A stretch of 64,000 nt of DNA, taken from assembly GCA_964461995.1 (NCBI GenBank), contig CAYWXL010000001.1, forward strand, positions 1 through 64,000, written 5' to 3'. The notes below the pieces were generated by a model. It was given only the letters and a program-made list of their open reading frames with translations, was not told where the DNA came from and ran no database searches. This document shows positions 15,294-23,826 of this stretch, one piece after another. Positions within the stretch are counted from its first letter, which is position 1. Each line of letters begins with the position of its first letter. The translations under genes and the position numbers were made by a program. The DNA comes from JALSRK01 sp964461995. Its GTDB lineage: Bacteria; Acidobacteriota; Terriglobia; Bryobacterales; Bryobacteraceae.

Positions 15294-17522
15294 ATGAATT
15301 CAAGCACGCGCCTGATCGTTGTCTCGAACCGTCTTCCCGTGACGCTCCGTCGTCAAGCGGGGAACTGGAAGATCAGCGCCAGCGCCGGCGGGTTGGTGAC
15401 CGCCATGGAACCCATCCTGAAGCGCACGAACGGATTATGGGTGGGTTGGCCCGGAGAGGCGGCCGGCGCTGGAGATCCCACTCGCCAGGAAGCCATCGAC
15501 GCCTGGGCCGAAGGAACCCGCTACATTATTGTCGATATTCCCGCAAAGACGGCGGAGCTTTACTACGAGGGATATTCAAATCAGACGATCTGGCCGCTAT
15601 TTCACTATTTTCCGTCGCTTCTTGCCTACGACCCCAGGAGTTTTCCCGCGTACAAGGAGGCGAACCGCAGATTTTGCGAGGCGGTCGTCAAGCATGCCAA
15701 GCCCGATGATCTGATCTGGGTTCATGACTACCAGCTCATGCTGCTGCCCCAGATGCTGCGGGAAGCCATGCCCGATGCGCGGATCGGGTTCTTCTTGCAC
15801 ATTCCGTTTCCTTCGAGCGAGGTCTTCCGGCTCCTGCCCGGCCGGGACGAGTTGCTCCAAGGCGTGCTGGGAGCGGATCTGATTGCCTTCCAGACGCACG
15901 CCCACCTGCAGCATTTCCGTTCCGCGCTGCTACGCATCGCCGGCCTCGAAAGTCAGATCGACGAGGTGGAGATCGGTGGCCGGTCCGTGCGAATGGAGGC
16001 GCTGCCGATCGGCATCGCGCCGGACGAATTCCGGGGACTCCTGCGGGACAATGCCGAGACGGCCCGCTACCGCGAGCAGTACCGTTCACGGTTTCGCGAC
16101 CGGCGGCTACTGTTCTCGGTGGACCGCTTGGACTACACGAAAGGAATCCCGGAGCGCTTGCGCACCTTCCGCCATTTGCTGCAGCACTCGCCGCAATTGC
16201 GGGGCAAGGTGGTGCTGATCCAGATCGCCGTGCCCTCCCGCGAGCGCGTCGCCTCCTACGCGCGCTTGCGCCGCCGCGTTAACGAGATGGTGGGCGAGAT
16301 CAACGGACAGTTCTCAACGCCCGACTGGACGCCGGTCGTCTACCTGCACCGCGGCGTCTCCCGGCCCCAGCTCGTGGCTCTCTACGCCATGGCCGACGTC
16401 GGCTGGGTGACCCCGTTGCGGGACGGCATGAACCTGGTGGCCAAAGAATACGTGGCCTGCAACGAAGGACACGGCGTGCTGGTCTTGAGCGAGCTCGCCG
16501 GAGCCGCCGCGGAAATGGGCGAAGCGTTCCTCGTGAACCCGTTCGACATCGAGCGTACGGCCGACGTGATCCAGCGGGCCTTGGATCTCCCCTTGGAAGA
16601 ACGCCGCGAGCGCATGGAAGCGCTCCGGCGGCGGGTCGAGTTCAACAATGTCTACAAGTGGGGCGACCGTTTCTTGCAGCAGCTTGAGAAGGCTGCCGCG
16701 TCGCGGGCGCGCCGCCCCGCCGGCCAACCCGGTTTGCTTGACATGCGCGGGGTGGTGGACGCCTACCGGCGATCCCGCGAAAGGATCCTCTTGCTGAACT
16801 ACGACGGCACGCTGGCCGACTACACCGGGCGGCCCGAGCAGGCGGCCCCGGAAAAGCGGTTGATCGAGCTGCTCAACGACATCAGCACTCCGGAAAACAA
16901 CTTCGTGGCGATGGTCTCCGGCCGCCGGCGGGAGGATATCGAGAAGTGGTTCGGGGGCGTCACCGGAATGTACCTGGCGGCGGAGCACGGGGCCTGGATC
17001 CGGCCGTTCGGCTCCCGGGAATGGGTGGAGCGCGTGCAGTCCCGCAGCAACGACTGGAAGCCCCGGATCATCGAGCTTTTGGAGCAGTTCGTCGAGCGCG
17101 CTCCAGGCAGTCTAATCGAGGAAAAGGAACACTCTGTAGTCTGGCATTACCGGATGACCCACCCCGAGTTCGGCGAGTGGCTTGCGGCCGAGCTGATCGG
17201 CATCCTCGAAGGCATGTTGAGCGAAACCGACGTCAGCGCCGTCCACGGGCAGAAGTGCGTGGAAATCCGCCCCCTGTGGATCCACAAAGGCCAGGTGGTT
17301 CAGGAGATCCTCGAAGCGCATCCGAACGCCGACTTCCGTTTCGCCGTCGGCGACGACCGGACCGACGAGGACATGTTCGCCCAGTTGTCCCCCGAAGACT
17401 GGACGGTACGCGTGGGGAAAGGCGACACGCGGGCCCGCTACTATTTGCCTAATCCCGCCCACGTGCGGGCGCTGCTGAGAGAATTTGCGGCGACCGACGC
17501 CGCGCAAGCGCAACACGCCTGA
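15294..17522 (+). CDS. otsA: Trehalose-6-phosphate synthase fused to a degenerate trehalose-phosphatase domain
   Basis: This 742-residue two-domain protein makes trehalose-6-phosphate from UDP-glucose and glucose-6-phosphate. The GT20 synthase (about 1-470) has the GGL loop, HDYQLMLLP, FSVDRLDYTKG and a LRDGMNLVAKE signature. The C-terminal HAD domain (about 485-735) resembles OtsB. It keeps SGR (motif II), the Lys in EEKEHSVVWHYR and GDDRTDED, but motif I reads LNYDGTL: the nucleophilic Asp is Asn502 (codon AAC at 16797-16799). The phosphatase is therefore predicted to be inactive, and the separate otsB gene, convergent with it, probably supplies that step. ATG 15294 was chosen as the start just before the first beta strand (LIVVSNRLP). 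Confidence 0.92.
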   Translation: MNSSTRLIVVSNRLPVTLRRQAGNWKISASAGGLVTAMEPILKRTNGLWVGWPGEAAGAGDPTRQEAIDAWAEGTRYIIVDIPAKTAELYYEGYSNQTIWPLFHYFPSLLAYDPRSFPAYKEANRRFCEAVVKHAKPDDLIWVHDYQLMLLPQMLREAMPDARIGFFLHIPFPSSEVFRLLPGRDELLQGVLGADLIAFQTHAHLQHFRSALLRIAGLESQIDEVEIGGRSVRMEALPIGIAPDEFRGLLRDNAETARYREQYRSRFRDRRLLFSVDRLDYTKGIPERLRTFRHLLQHSPQLRGKVVLIQIAVPSRERVASYARLRRRVNEMVGEINGQFSTPDWTPVVYLHRGVSRPQLVALYAMADVGWVTPLRDGMNLVAKEYVACNEGHGVLVLSELAGAAAEMGEAFLVNPFDIERTADVIQRALDLPLEERRERMEALRRRVEFNNVYKWGDRFLQQLEKAAASRARRPAGQPGLLDMRGVVDAYRRSRERILLLNYDGTLADYTGRPEQAAPEKRLIELLNDISTPENNFVAMVSGRRREDIEKWFGGVTGMYLAAEHGAWIRPFGSREWVERVQSRSNDWKPRIIELLEQFVERAPGSLIEEKEHSVVWHYRMTHPEFGEWLAAELIGILEGMLSETDVSAVHGQKCVEIRPLWIHKGQVVQEILEAHPNADFRFAVGDDRTDEDMFAQLSPEDWTVRVGKGDTRARYYLPNPAHVRALLREFAATDAAQAQHA

Positions 17523-17619
17523 GGCGGCCGGCTGCGGCTTCCGCCGTCTCGGTTCGCCCTGAGGCGTCTGGCGCCGCCCGAAGAAGGCTCCCTCTCCCCC
17601 GGCGGACGGACCCGTCGCG

Positions 17620-18429
17620 CTATGGGGCGGGTGATGCCCGGGAATCAATTGTCGCGTCAAGCCTCGAGAGGAATCGGACCACCTCCTCCGGCGAGTTTAG
17701 CGCGTAGGTGGCTTGCGTCGGACGGTCTGCGTCGCGGACGACGATTCCCACGCCCCAATCCTGCAAGGCCTCGAACGCATCCTCGTCGGTGCGATCGTCG
17801 CCAATGAAGACCGGAAAGTCCGACGCGCGCCCGAGGCCGAGCGTCTGGGCCAGCCAAAGCACGGCCTTTCCCTTGTCCCACTCTACGGGGGGCTGCAGCT
17901 CGAATACTTTCTTGCCCTCCGTGCGGCGAAGCCCGGCCGCAGCCGCCTCCACCGCGGCTTCAATTTCGCCCACCCGGCTGGGATCGGCCATACGGTAATG
18001 AACCGCGATGGAGTAACGTTTGCGCTCGATGAGCGCGCCGGGGATCCCGGCAAGCCGCCGGCGCAGCTCGCTCTCGGCCTGTTCGAGTATCGGGAGAAAC
18101 GGGCGGACCGCATCCGATTCGAGGCGCTCGCCGCCAGGCCCCTCGATTTCGAATCCGTGACTGCCTGCGTAGTAGATCCCGTCGATCCCTACCAGACGCT
18201 TGACATCGGCGAGCCCCCGGCCGCTGATGACGGCCACGTGGACCTTACGCGCCAAGGCTTCGACGACGCGGCGCGTGGACTCCGGCAGCACCGCCAGCTC
18301 AGGCCGCTCGACGATGGGCGTCAGCGTCCCATCGTAATCCAGAAATAGAACCCATCGGCGCCCGGCGGCTTGAGAAACGAGCTGATTGAACTGTTCCAGC
18401 GCGGAGGGCAGCCGGGCCGTTGTGGTCAT
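17620..18429 (-). CDS. otsB: Trehalose-6-phosphate phosphatase
   Basis: A 269-residue HAD-superfamily phosphatase that dephosphorylates trehalose-6-phosphate. Motif I is intact (LDYDGTL, Asp31 nucleophile and Asp33), motif II is ISGRG, the motif III Lys lies in ERKRYSIAVHYR, and motif IV is GDDRTDEDAF. It has no signal peptide. It is the last gene of a minus-strand run (GH65 phosphorylase, adenylate-kinase-like gene, otsB) with gaps of only 5 and 16 bases, so it is probably cotranscribed with them. It faces the trehalose synthase gene, whose own phosphatase domain lacks the nucleophile. Confidence 0.95.
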   Translation of the reverse strand: MTTTARLPSALEQFNQLVSQAAGRRWVLFLDYDGTLTPIVERPELAVLPESTRRVVEALARKVHVAVISGRGLADVKRLVGIDGIYYAGSHGFEIEGPGGERLESDAVRPFLPILEQAESELRRRLAGIPGALIERKRYSIAVHYRMADPSRVGEIEAAVEAAAAGLRRTEGKKVFELQPPVEWDKGKAVLWLAQTLGLGRASDFPVFIGDDRTDEDAFEALQDWGVGIVVRDADRPTQATYALNSPEEVVRFLSRLDATIDSRASPAP

Positions 18430-18445
18430 CAGAACGTCCGCGTGC

Positions 18446-19102
18446 TTACCGGACCAGCTCGTCCACGACCTGTTGGATCCGGCGCCAGACTTCGTCGCGC
18501 GTCCCGGCGCCGTCGATTCGGCGGACGCGGCCTTTGTAATGATTCAGCAGGAATTCGGCTTGGGCGCGATGCTCCGCCATCCGCTGTTCGATGATCTCCG
18601 GCGTGTCCTGACGCTTGCCACGCTGCAGCAACCGTTTCGTCGCCACCTCCTCGGGGACGTCCAAGTGGATGACGATCGGTTCTGGCAGCCCGAGTTCGGC
18701 CAGAGTCCGTTCGAAGTACTCGGCCTGCTTCAGCGTCCGCGGATAACCGTCCAGGATGAACCCGTTCCGGGCCTTCTTCATCCGGATGTGTTTCTCGATG
18801 AGCTGATTCGCCAGTTCGTCGCCGATCACGTCGCCCGTCGCCATCGGCAGCCGCAAGCTCTTCTTGTACCTGTCCTTCACCCACCCGGACTCCTTGTTGA
18901 GAATCGTGGCCATCGAAAACGCCGGTATCTTGTACTTGCGGCTCAGCTTGTTGGCTTGCGTGGTCTTGCCGCTTCCCGGCGCGCCCAACATCAAGATCAC
19001 CAGTTTCCGCCGCGCCCCTTTCGGCGCCCCCATCAAGCCCGGCATTCCCACCAAGGCGGCGACCGCTGCCAGTAAGCTCCGCCGTCCGATGCGGTTCCCC
19101 AT
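18446..19102 (-). CDS. Adenylate kinase-like nucleoside monophosphate kinase with export-type N-terminus
   Basis: A 218-residue kinase that would transfer phosphate between ATP and a nucleoside monophosphate. Its P-loop is GAPGSGKTT (40-48), FILDGYPRT matches the adenylate-kinase NMP/CORE signature, and the LID is of the short kind (GKRQDTPEIIEQRM). Unlike normal Adk it starts with about 30 extra residues, including GRRSLLAAVAALVG (Arg7-Arg8), which look like a twin-arginine or Sec signal or a membrane anchor. I chose ATG 19102, ten bases after AGGA; a GTG nine bases earlier is the alternative. It sits between the GH65 phosphorylase and otsB. Either it acts outside the cytoplasm, which would be odd for an ATP user, or the N-terminus is an anchor. 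Confidence 0.8.
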   Translation of the reverse strand: MGNRIGRRSLLAAVAALVGMPGLMGAPKGARRKLVILMLGAPGSGKTTQANKLSRKYKIPAFSMATILNKESGWVKDRYKKSLRLPMATGDVIGDELANQLIEKHIRMKKARNGFILDGYPRTLKQAEYFERTLAELGLPEPIVIHLDVPEEVATKRLLQRGKRQDTPEIIEQRMAEHRAQAEFLLNHYKGRVRRIDGAGTRDEVWRRIQQVVDELVR

Positions 19103-19107
19103 ACTGT

Positions 19108-21525
19108 TCACATCCTAGCAGTCTCACCCGCGGAGACGGACGGCATGTCGATGATCTCGATCTCGCGGGTTACCGGTTCCCCTTCGATCAACGGGATGCG
19201 CTCGGAGAAGTGGGTGATCGCCAGGTCGTGGCCCTTCCGCAGCAAGTACGTGATCGTCTTTGAATCCCGGTCGAGAGTCACCATCAGGTTCCGGCTGCGA
19301 ATCCGCAGAGGAAACGAAAGGCGGCGGAACACGCACGGAAGCCGCGGCCGGAAGCTCAGGTGGCCGTAATAGTCCCGCATCCCGGCGAACCCGTAGACGA
19401 AGACCATCCACGTGCCGCCCATCGAAGCGATGTGGCAGCCGTCGCTTACGTTGCGGCCGATGTCGGCGAGGTCCATCAGGATCGCATAGCGGCCATACTC
19501 GAGCGCCTTGTCCATCTTGCCGATCTCGGCGGCGACGATGCTCTGTATGCAAGCCGACAGCGACGAGTCGCCCGTCGTGAGCGGATCGTAGTATTCGAAG
19601 TTGCGGCGCTTCTGGTCGTCGCTGAACTCGTTGCCCAGCAGGAACATCGCCAGCACAATGTCGGCCTGCTTGATCACCTGGTACCGGTAGATCGTCAGCG
19701 GATGGTAGTGCAGCAGCAGCGGGTATTTGTCCGGCGGCGTGTTTTCGAAGTCCCAAACTTCGTGCTCTAAGAAATGGTCGTCTTGGGGGTTGATGCCCGC
19801 CTGGTCGTCATAAGGGATGTACATCTTCTCGGCGGCCCGCTGCCACTCGTCCACCTCCTCGGGCCGGAGGCCCGTCTTGTGAACGAGTTTCTTGTAAAGC
19901 TGCGGGTGCTCCACCCGGAGCGTCTGTACCGTCTCGGCAGCGAAGCGCAAGTTCTCCCGGGCCATCAAGTTCGTGAAAGTGTTGTCGTCAACGACGGTGG
20001 TGTACTCGTCCGGCCCGGTCACTGCGTGGATGCAGAACTGCCCGAGCTTTCTCGGGTTGTAGAAGCCGTGGTCGGCCCACATCCGCGCGGTCTCCACGAG
20101 CATCTCCGCCCCCTCGTTGAAGAGGAACTCCAGGTCGCCGGTGGCGTTCACATACTTCTCCAGGGCGAACATGATGTCGGCGTTGATGTGGAACTGCGCG
20201 GTGCCGGCGGCGTAATAGGCTGAGGCTTCGCTTCCGTTGATGGTCCGCCACGGAAACAACGCCCCCTTGTGGTGCAATTCTTCAGCTCTGGCCCTCGCCT
20301 TGTCGAGCATGCTGTGGCGGAAGCGAAGCAGATTCCGGGCGATCCGAGGCTCCGTGTAGATGAGGAACGGGAGCACGTACATCTCGGTGTCCCAGAAATA
20401 GTGCCCCTCGTAGGCCTGGCCGGTCAGTCCCTTGGCCGGAACGCCCACCCCCTCGGCGCGGGCCGTCGCCTGGAAGATCTGGAACAGGTTCCACCGGATC
20501 GCTTGCTGGTAGATCTCCTCCGGCTCCCCTGTCATTTCGCCGTCGATGAGAATCTCGACGTCGCTTCGCTCCCAGAAGCGGTCCAAGTGCTGGCGCTGGC
20601 AGTGAAGAAGCTCGTCGAAGCCATGCCGCACGGCGCGGTCGAGCGTCCGGTCCACCCGGTCTAGCATCTCCCGGGCCGGGGCGGTGCGGGAGGTGTGATA
20701 CGCCAGGTACTTGATGATCCGCACCGGCTTCTTGGGAACCGCATCGATAGTGAAGACCACCTTGCCGAGGTTCTCATCGCAACTGGTTTCCACTCGGTGC
20801 GGGCACTCGGTCTCGATCACGTGGTCGGCGCCGCAGCCCAGGGTCATCCCGCTGTTGCGCGCCCGGTAGCCGAGGCGGACGCGGAACCCGTCCGAGCCGT
20901 GCAGCTCGCCGACCAGGGGCGGCTCCTTCAACGGCGTGGCTTTCCGCGGGTCGCCGTCGTTGTCCGCCGCCCGCCAGCCGTCGTTGAAGAGCTGAGAGGA
21001 GATCACCAGGGGGGCCCGTGCGTTCACCACCGTGACCTCATAACAGATCGCCGCCAGGTGCCGGTGTTCGGCGGAGACCAGCCGCCGGGTCCGGACATGC
21101 ACCACCTTTCCCGACGGCGTCTCCCACACCAGGTTCCGCTCCAGCACGCCGTTGCGCATGTCGAGCACCCGCTCGAAACTCAGCAAGTCCGCAGTGGGCA
21201 GGTACAACGGCTCGTCATCGACGTAGAGCTTCATGATGCAGCCGTCGGGAACGTTGATGATTGTTTGGCCGGTCTTGGCGAAGCCGTAGGCCTCTTCGCC
21301 GTACGGAATAGGCCACGTGTCGTGAAACCCGTTGATGTACGTGCCGCGCAAATGCGACGGGCGGCCCTCTTCAAAGTTCGCGCGCATCCCCAGATAACCG
21401 TTGGCCACCGAGAAGATCGTCTCCGTTTGCGGCAGAAACTTCTCGTAGAAGGTCTGCTCGATCATGCGCCACGGATCGACCGGGTACACGAACTCAGGGG
21501 GCCGCAAAGTCTGATGGCGAATCAT
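19108..21525 (-). CDS. GH65 disaccharide phosphorylase (trehalose/maltose/kojibiose type)
   Basis: An 805-residue inverting glycoside phosphorylase of family GH65, with the N-terminal beta-sandwich (about 1-260), helical linker, (alpha/alpha)6 barrel (about 320-690) and C-terminal beta sheets. The general-acid Glu is Glu507 in GPDEYTTVVDDN. It splits an alpha-glucosyl disaccharide with phosphate to beta-glucose-1-phosphate and glucose. Beta-phosphoglucomutase is encoded next upstream, the classical pairing for family members that make beta-G1P. Next to otsA/otsB genes, trehalose is the attractive substrate, but maltose or kojibiose cannot be excluded. The start is ATG 21525 or GTG 21537; both have only a weak GGGTGA site. 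No signal peptide, so cytoplasmic. Confidence 0.9.
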   Translation of the reverse strand: MIRHQTLRPPEFVYPVDPWRMIEQTFYEKFLPQTETIFSVANGYLGMRANFEEGRPSHLRGTYINGFHDTWPIPYGEEAYGFAKTGQTIINVPDGCIMKLYVDDEPLYLPTADLLSFERVLDMRNGVLERNLVWETPSGKVVHVRTRRLVSAEHRHLAAICYEVTVVNARAPLVISSQLFNDGWRAADNDGDPRKATPLKEPPLVGELHGSDGFRVRLGYRARNSGMTLGCGADHVIETECPHRVETSCDENLGKVVFTIDAVPKKPVRIIKYLAYHTSRTAPAREMLDRVDRTLDRAVRHGFDELLHCQRQHLDRFWERSDVEILIDGEMTGEPEEIYQQAIRWNLFQIFQATARAEGVGVPAKGLTGQAYEGHYFWDTEMYVLPFLIYTEPRIARNLLRFRHSMLDKARARAEELHHKGALFPWRTINGSEASAYYAAGTAQFHINADIMFALEKYVNATGDLEFLFNEGAEMLVETARMWADHGFYNPRKLGQFCIHAVTGPDEYTTVVDDNTFTNLMARENLRFAAETVQTLRVEHPQLYKKLVHKTGLRPEEVDEWQRAAEKMYIPYDDQAGINPQDDHFLEHEVWDFENTPPDKYPLLLHYHPLTIYRYQVIKQADIVLAMFLLGNEFSDDQKRRNFEYYDPLTTGDSSLSACIQSIVAAEIGKMDKALEYGRYAILMDLADIGRNVSDGCHIASMGGTWMVFVYGFAGMRDYYGHLSFRPRLPCVFRRLSFPLRIRSRNLMVTLDRDSKTITYLLRKGHDLAITHFSERIPLIEGEPVTREIEIIDMPSVSAGETARM

Positions 21526-21573
21526 GACGTCACCCAATTCAACAAACGAATAACGAACCCAGCGTTTGACATC

Positions 21574-22314
21574 TTATCCGGCAAGCTCCCCGAGATCCTG
21601 GACGACGATGTCGGCGCCAGCGGCCCGGAGCGCTTCCGGATCCCCTTTCCGGTCCACGCCGATCACCAGCCCGAACCTGCCGCGGCGGCCGGCTTCGACG
21701 CCGGAGACAGCATCCTCGACCACGATGGATCGTTCCGGCGAGACGCCGAGCCGCCGGGCTGCCTCGAGGAACGTGTCCGGCGCCGGCTTGCCCGCCAGAC
21801 CCAGCTCGTGAGCCACTTCGCCATCCACGACCACATCGAATAGATCGGCGATTCCCGTCTTTTCCAACACCGCCCGGCAATTCCTGCTGGCCGAGACCAC
21901 CGCCGTCTTCACTCCGTTATCGCGCAGCCACCGGGCCCACTCGACGCTGGAATCATACAGATCGACGCCGCGTGTGCGGATCAACTCGAGCACCAACTCA
22001 TTTTTCCGGTTGCCGAGGCCGTGCACGGTTTCACGGTTCGGAGGGTCGTCGGGAGAGCCCTCCGGAAGCTCGATGCCCCGTGAGGCCAGAAAGCTGCGAA
22101 CGCCGTCCTGCCGCAACTTGCCGTCAATGTATCGCTTGTAGTCGGTAGCGATATCGAACTCGCGAAACTCCTCTCCGGACCGCGCCGCCCGCTCGCGGAG
22201 ATAGGCGTCGAACATCTCTTTCCACGCCGCCGCGTGCAGCTTGGCCGTCTGGGTGATCACGCCATCGAGATCGAACAGCACCGCGTCCCACCGCCCGGTG
22301 TCGAATTGCCTCAT
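21574..22314 (-). CDS. pgmB: Beta-phosphoglucomutase family HAD protein
   Basis: A 246-residue HAD protein that would convert beta-glucose-1-phosphate into glucose-6-phosphate. The nucleophile/acid pair is Asp15/Asp17 in LFDLDGVI, the cap domain (about 25-105) carries the substrate-contact region RETVHGLGNRK, and the later motifs are VVSASRN, AGKPAPDTF and VVEDAVSGVEAG. The start ATG has a strong GGGAGG site. Its position between phosphofructokinase and the GH65 phosphorylase, all on one strand, strongly supports the assignment. Generic sugar phosphatases of the same family are the alternative. Confidence 0.88.
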   Translation of the reverse strand: MRQFDTGRWDAVLFDLDGVITQTAKLHAAAWKEMFDAYLRERAARSGEEFREFDIATDYKRYIDGKLRQDGVRSFLASRGIELPEGSPDDPPNRETVHGLGNRKNELVLELIRTRGVDLYDSSVEWARWLRDNGVKTAVVSASRNCRAVLEKTGIADLFDVVVDGEVAHELGLAGKPAPDTFLEAARRLGVSPERSIVVEDAVSGVEAGRRGRFGLVIGVDRKGDPEALRAAGADIVVQDLGELAG

Positions 22315-22393
22315 CTCTGCCTCCCAGGGTTGAGTTCGTAGACAGGGAGCGGCTGGCGTCGTAAATGGATGCGCCCGGCCCGCCGGACCGGGA

Positions 22394-23722
22394 TCATCGG
22401 CGCCCTTCGCCCACCATCGAAGCCGGCTGCCCCGTCATCTGCAGCAAGTACTGCCATTGCTCGCCTTGCGGGTCCACCTGTTTCCGCCGTCCGGTGACCA
22501 GCCGGATCGGGATGTGGGTGAACCGTCCGTTCGTGTATCCCACTACCATATCGGTCCTTCCGGCCATGCCCGCGTGGACGGCGTTCTGGCCCAGGACGAG
22601 ACAATAGGCCGAGTCATTCGAATTCGCCGGGAGGCTGCGGATCGTATAGCTGGGATCGATATACTTGATCGCCACCGGCAAAGACCGGCTCGCGCAATGC
22701 TGTTTGATCTGGTCGCGCAAGAACGCCCCAACGTCTTTCAACTTCAGGTTCCCCGAGGCGTCCCGCTCCTGATGTTGGGGGTCCTGGAGAATCTCTTGAG
22801 CGGCGCCCTCGGCCACGACGACGACGGCGTGCCGCCGCTGCCGGAGACGGGTCGTGAGCGCGTCCAAAAATCCGCCTTTGCCGTGGAGCGTGAACGGGAC
22901 CTCCGGAATGAGGCAGAAGTTCACGTCCGGGTTCGCCAAGCTCGCCCGCACGGCGATGAAGCCTGAGTGGCGACCCATCAGCTTCACCAACCCGACCCCG
23001 AAATGCGCCCCTTTGGCCTCGGCATGCGCCGAAAGGATGGCCGGCCGGGCCGCCTCCACAGCCGTCAGAAAGCCGAAGCTGCGGTCGATCCACTCCAGGT
23101 CGTTGTCGATGGTTTTCGGCACCCCGATCACGGCGATTCGCAGATTCCGTTTCCGGATCTCCTTCGCGATCTCGTGAGCGCCGCGCTGCGTCCCGTCGCC
23201 CCCGATAGCGAAAAGAATCCCGACCTTCCAGTTCACGAGCGTATCGACCATGTCCGCCACGGGCTGCGGGCCGCGGGACGAGCCGAGCACCGTTCCGCCG
23301 TGCTCGTGAATGGTGGCCACGCTCTCAGGCGTGAGGAAGAGGGGCGGCTCCACTGGATTCCTTGACAGGCCGGCGTAACCGTAGCGGAAGCCGATGATCC
23401 GCCGCACCCCATACACGTAATGGAGAGTCATCACAATCGACCGGATGACGTCGTTCAGCCCGGGACAAAGCCCACCGCAGGTTACGATGCCGCACGTGAG
23501 CCCTTCCGGATCGAAAAAGATGTCGTGGCGGGGGCCGGCAGCCTCCAGAGAAGGCACCTGCTTGCCCGCATCGAGATACGACTGCACGACCTTGGTGCTC
23601 GACGAGAGAAGAATGCGGTCGCCGTCGTCAACGAACGGAAGGTGACGCCCGGAGGCGGGCGATGGTATATTGCACTCGCCGAGACGCGGAACTTCTAAGT
23701 CAGCTTGTTCGGGCAGATCCAT
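22394..23722 (-). CDS. 6-phosphofructokinase, predicted ATP-dependent (group with Gly/Lys signature)
   Basis: A 442-residue phosphofructokinase-superfamily enzyme converting fructose-6-phosphate to the 1,6-bisphosphate. It has an N-terminal extension of about 75 residues before the Rossmann-like core (GIVTCGGLCPGLND), as in plant and trypanosome-type PFKs. The phospho-donor loop reads GGDGT with Gly177 (pyrophosphate enzymes have Asp there), while VPKTIDND keeps the Lys203 seen in PPi enzymes. That Gly/Lys mix is known from ATP-using long PFKs, so ATP is the likely donor. It heads the run PFK-pgmB-GH65-adk-otsB; the 79-base gap to pgmB could hold a separate promoter. Confidence 0.88.
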   Translation of the reverse strand: MDLPEQADLEVPRLGECNIPSPASGRHLPFVDDGDRILLSSSTKVVQSYLDAGKQVPSLEAAGPRHDIFFDPEGLTCGIVTCGGLCPGLNDVIRSIVMTLHYVYGVRRIIGFRYGYAGLSRNPVEPPLFLTPESVATIHEHGGTVLGSSRGPQPVADMVDTLVNWKVGILFAIGGDGTQRGAHEIAKEIRKRNLRIAVIGVPKTIDNDLEWIDRSFGFLTAVEAARPAILSAHAEAKGAHFGVGLVKLMGRHSGFIAVRASLANPDVNFCLIPEVPFTLHGKGGFLDALTTRLRQRRHAVVVVAEGAAQEILQDPQHQERDASGNLKLKDVGAFLRDQIKQHCASRSLPVAIKYIDPSYTIRSLPANSNDSAYCLVLGQNAVHAGMAGRTDMVVGYTNGRFTHIPIRLVTGRRKQVDPQGEQWQYLLQMTGQPASMVGEGRR

Positions 23723-23826
23723 TTCTGAGAACCTTTGGTCTGATTATCGCTTGTTCACGGATGGACAAAGCGGCCGGCGCCTGACCCTGAAGTCCGCGCC
23801 ATTGGCGAGCGTTCATACAGCCTGGA

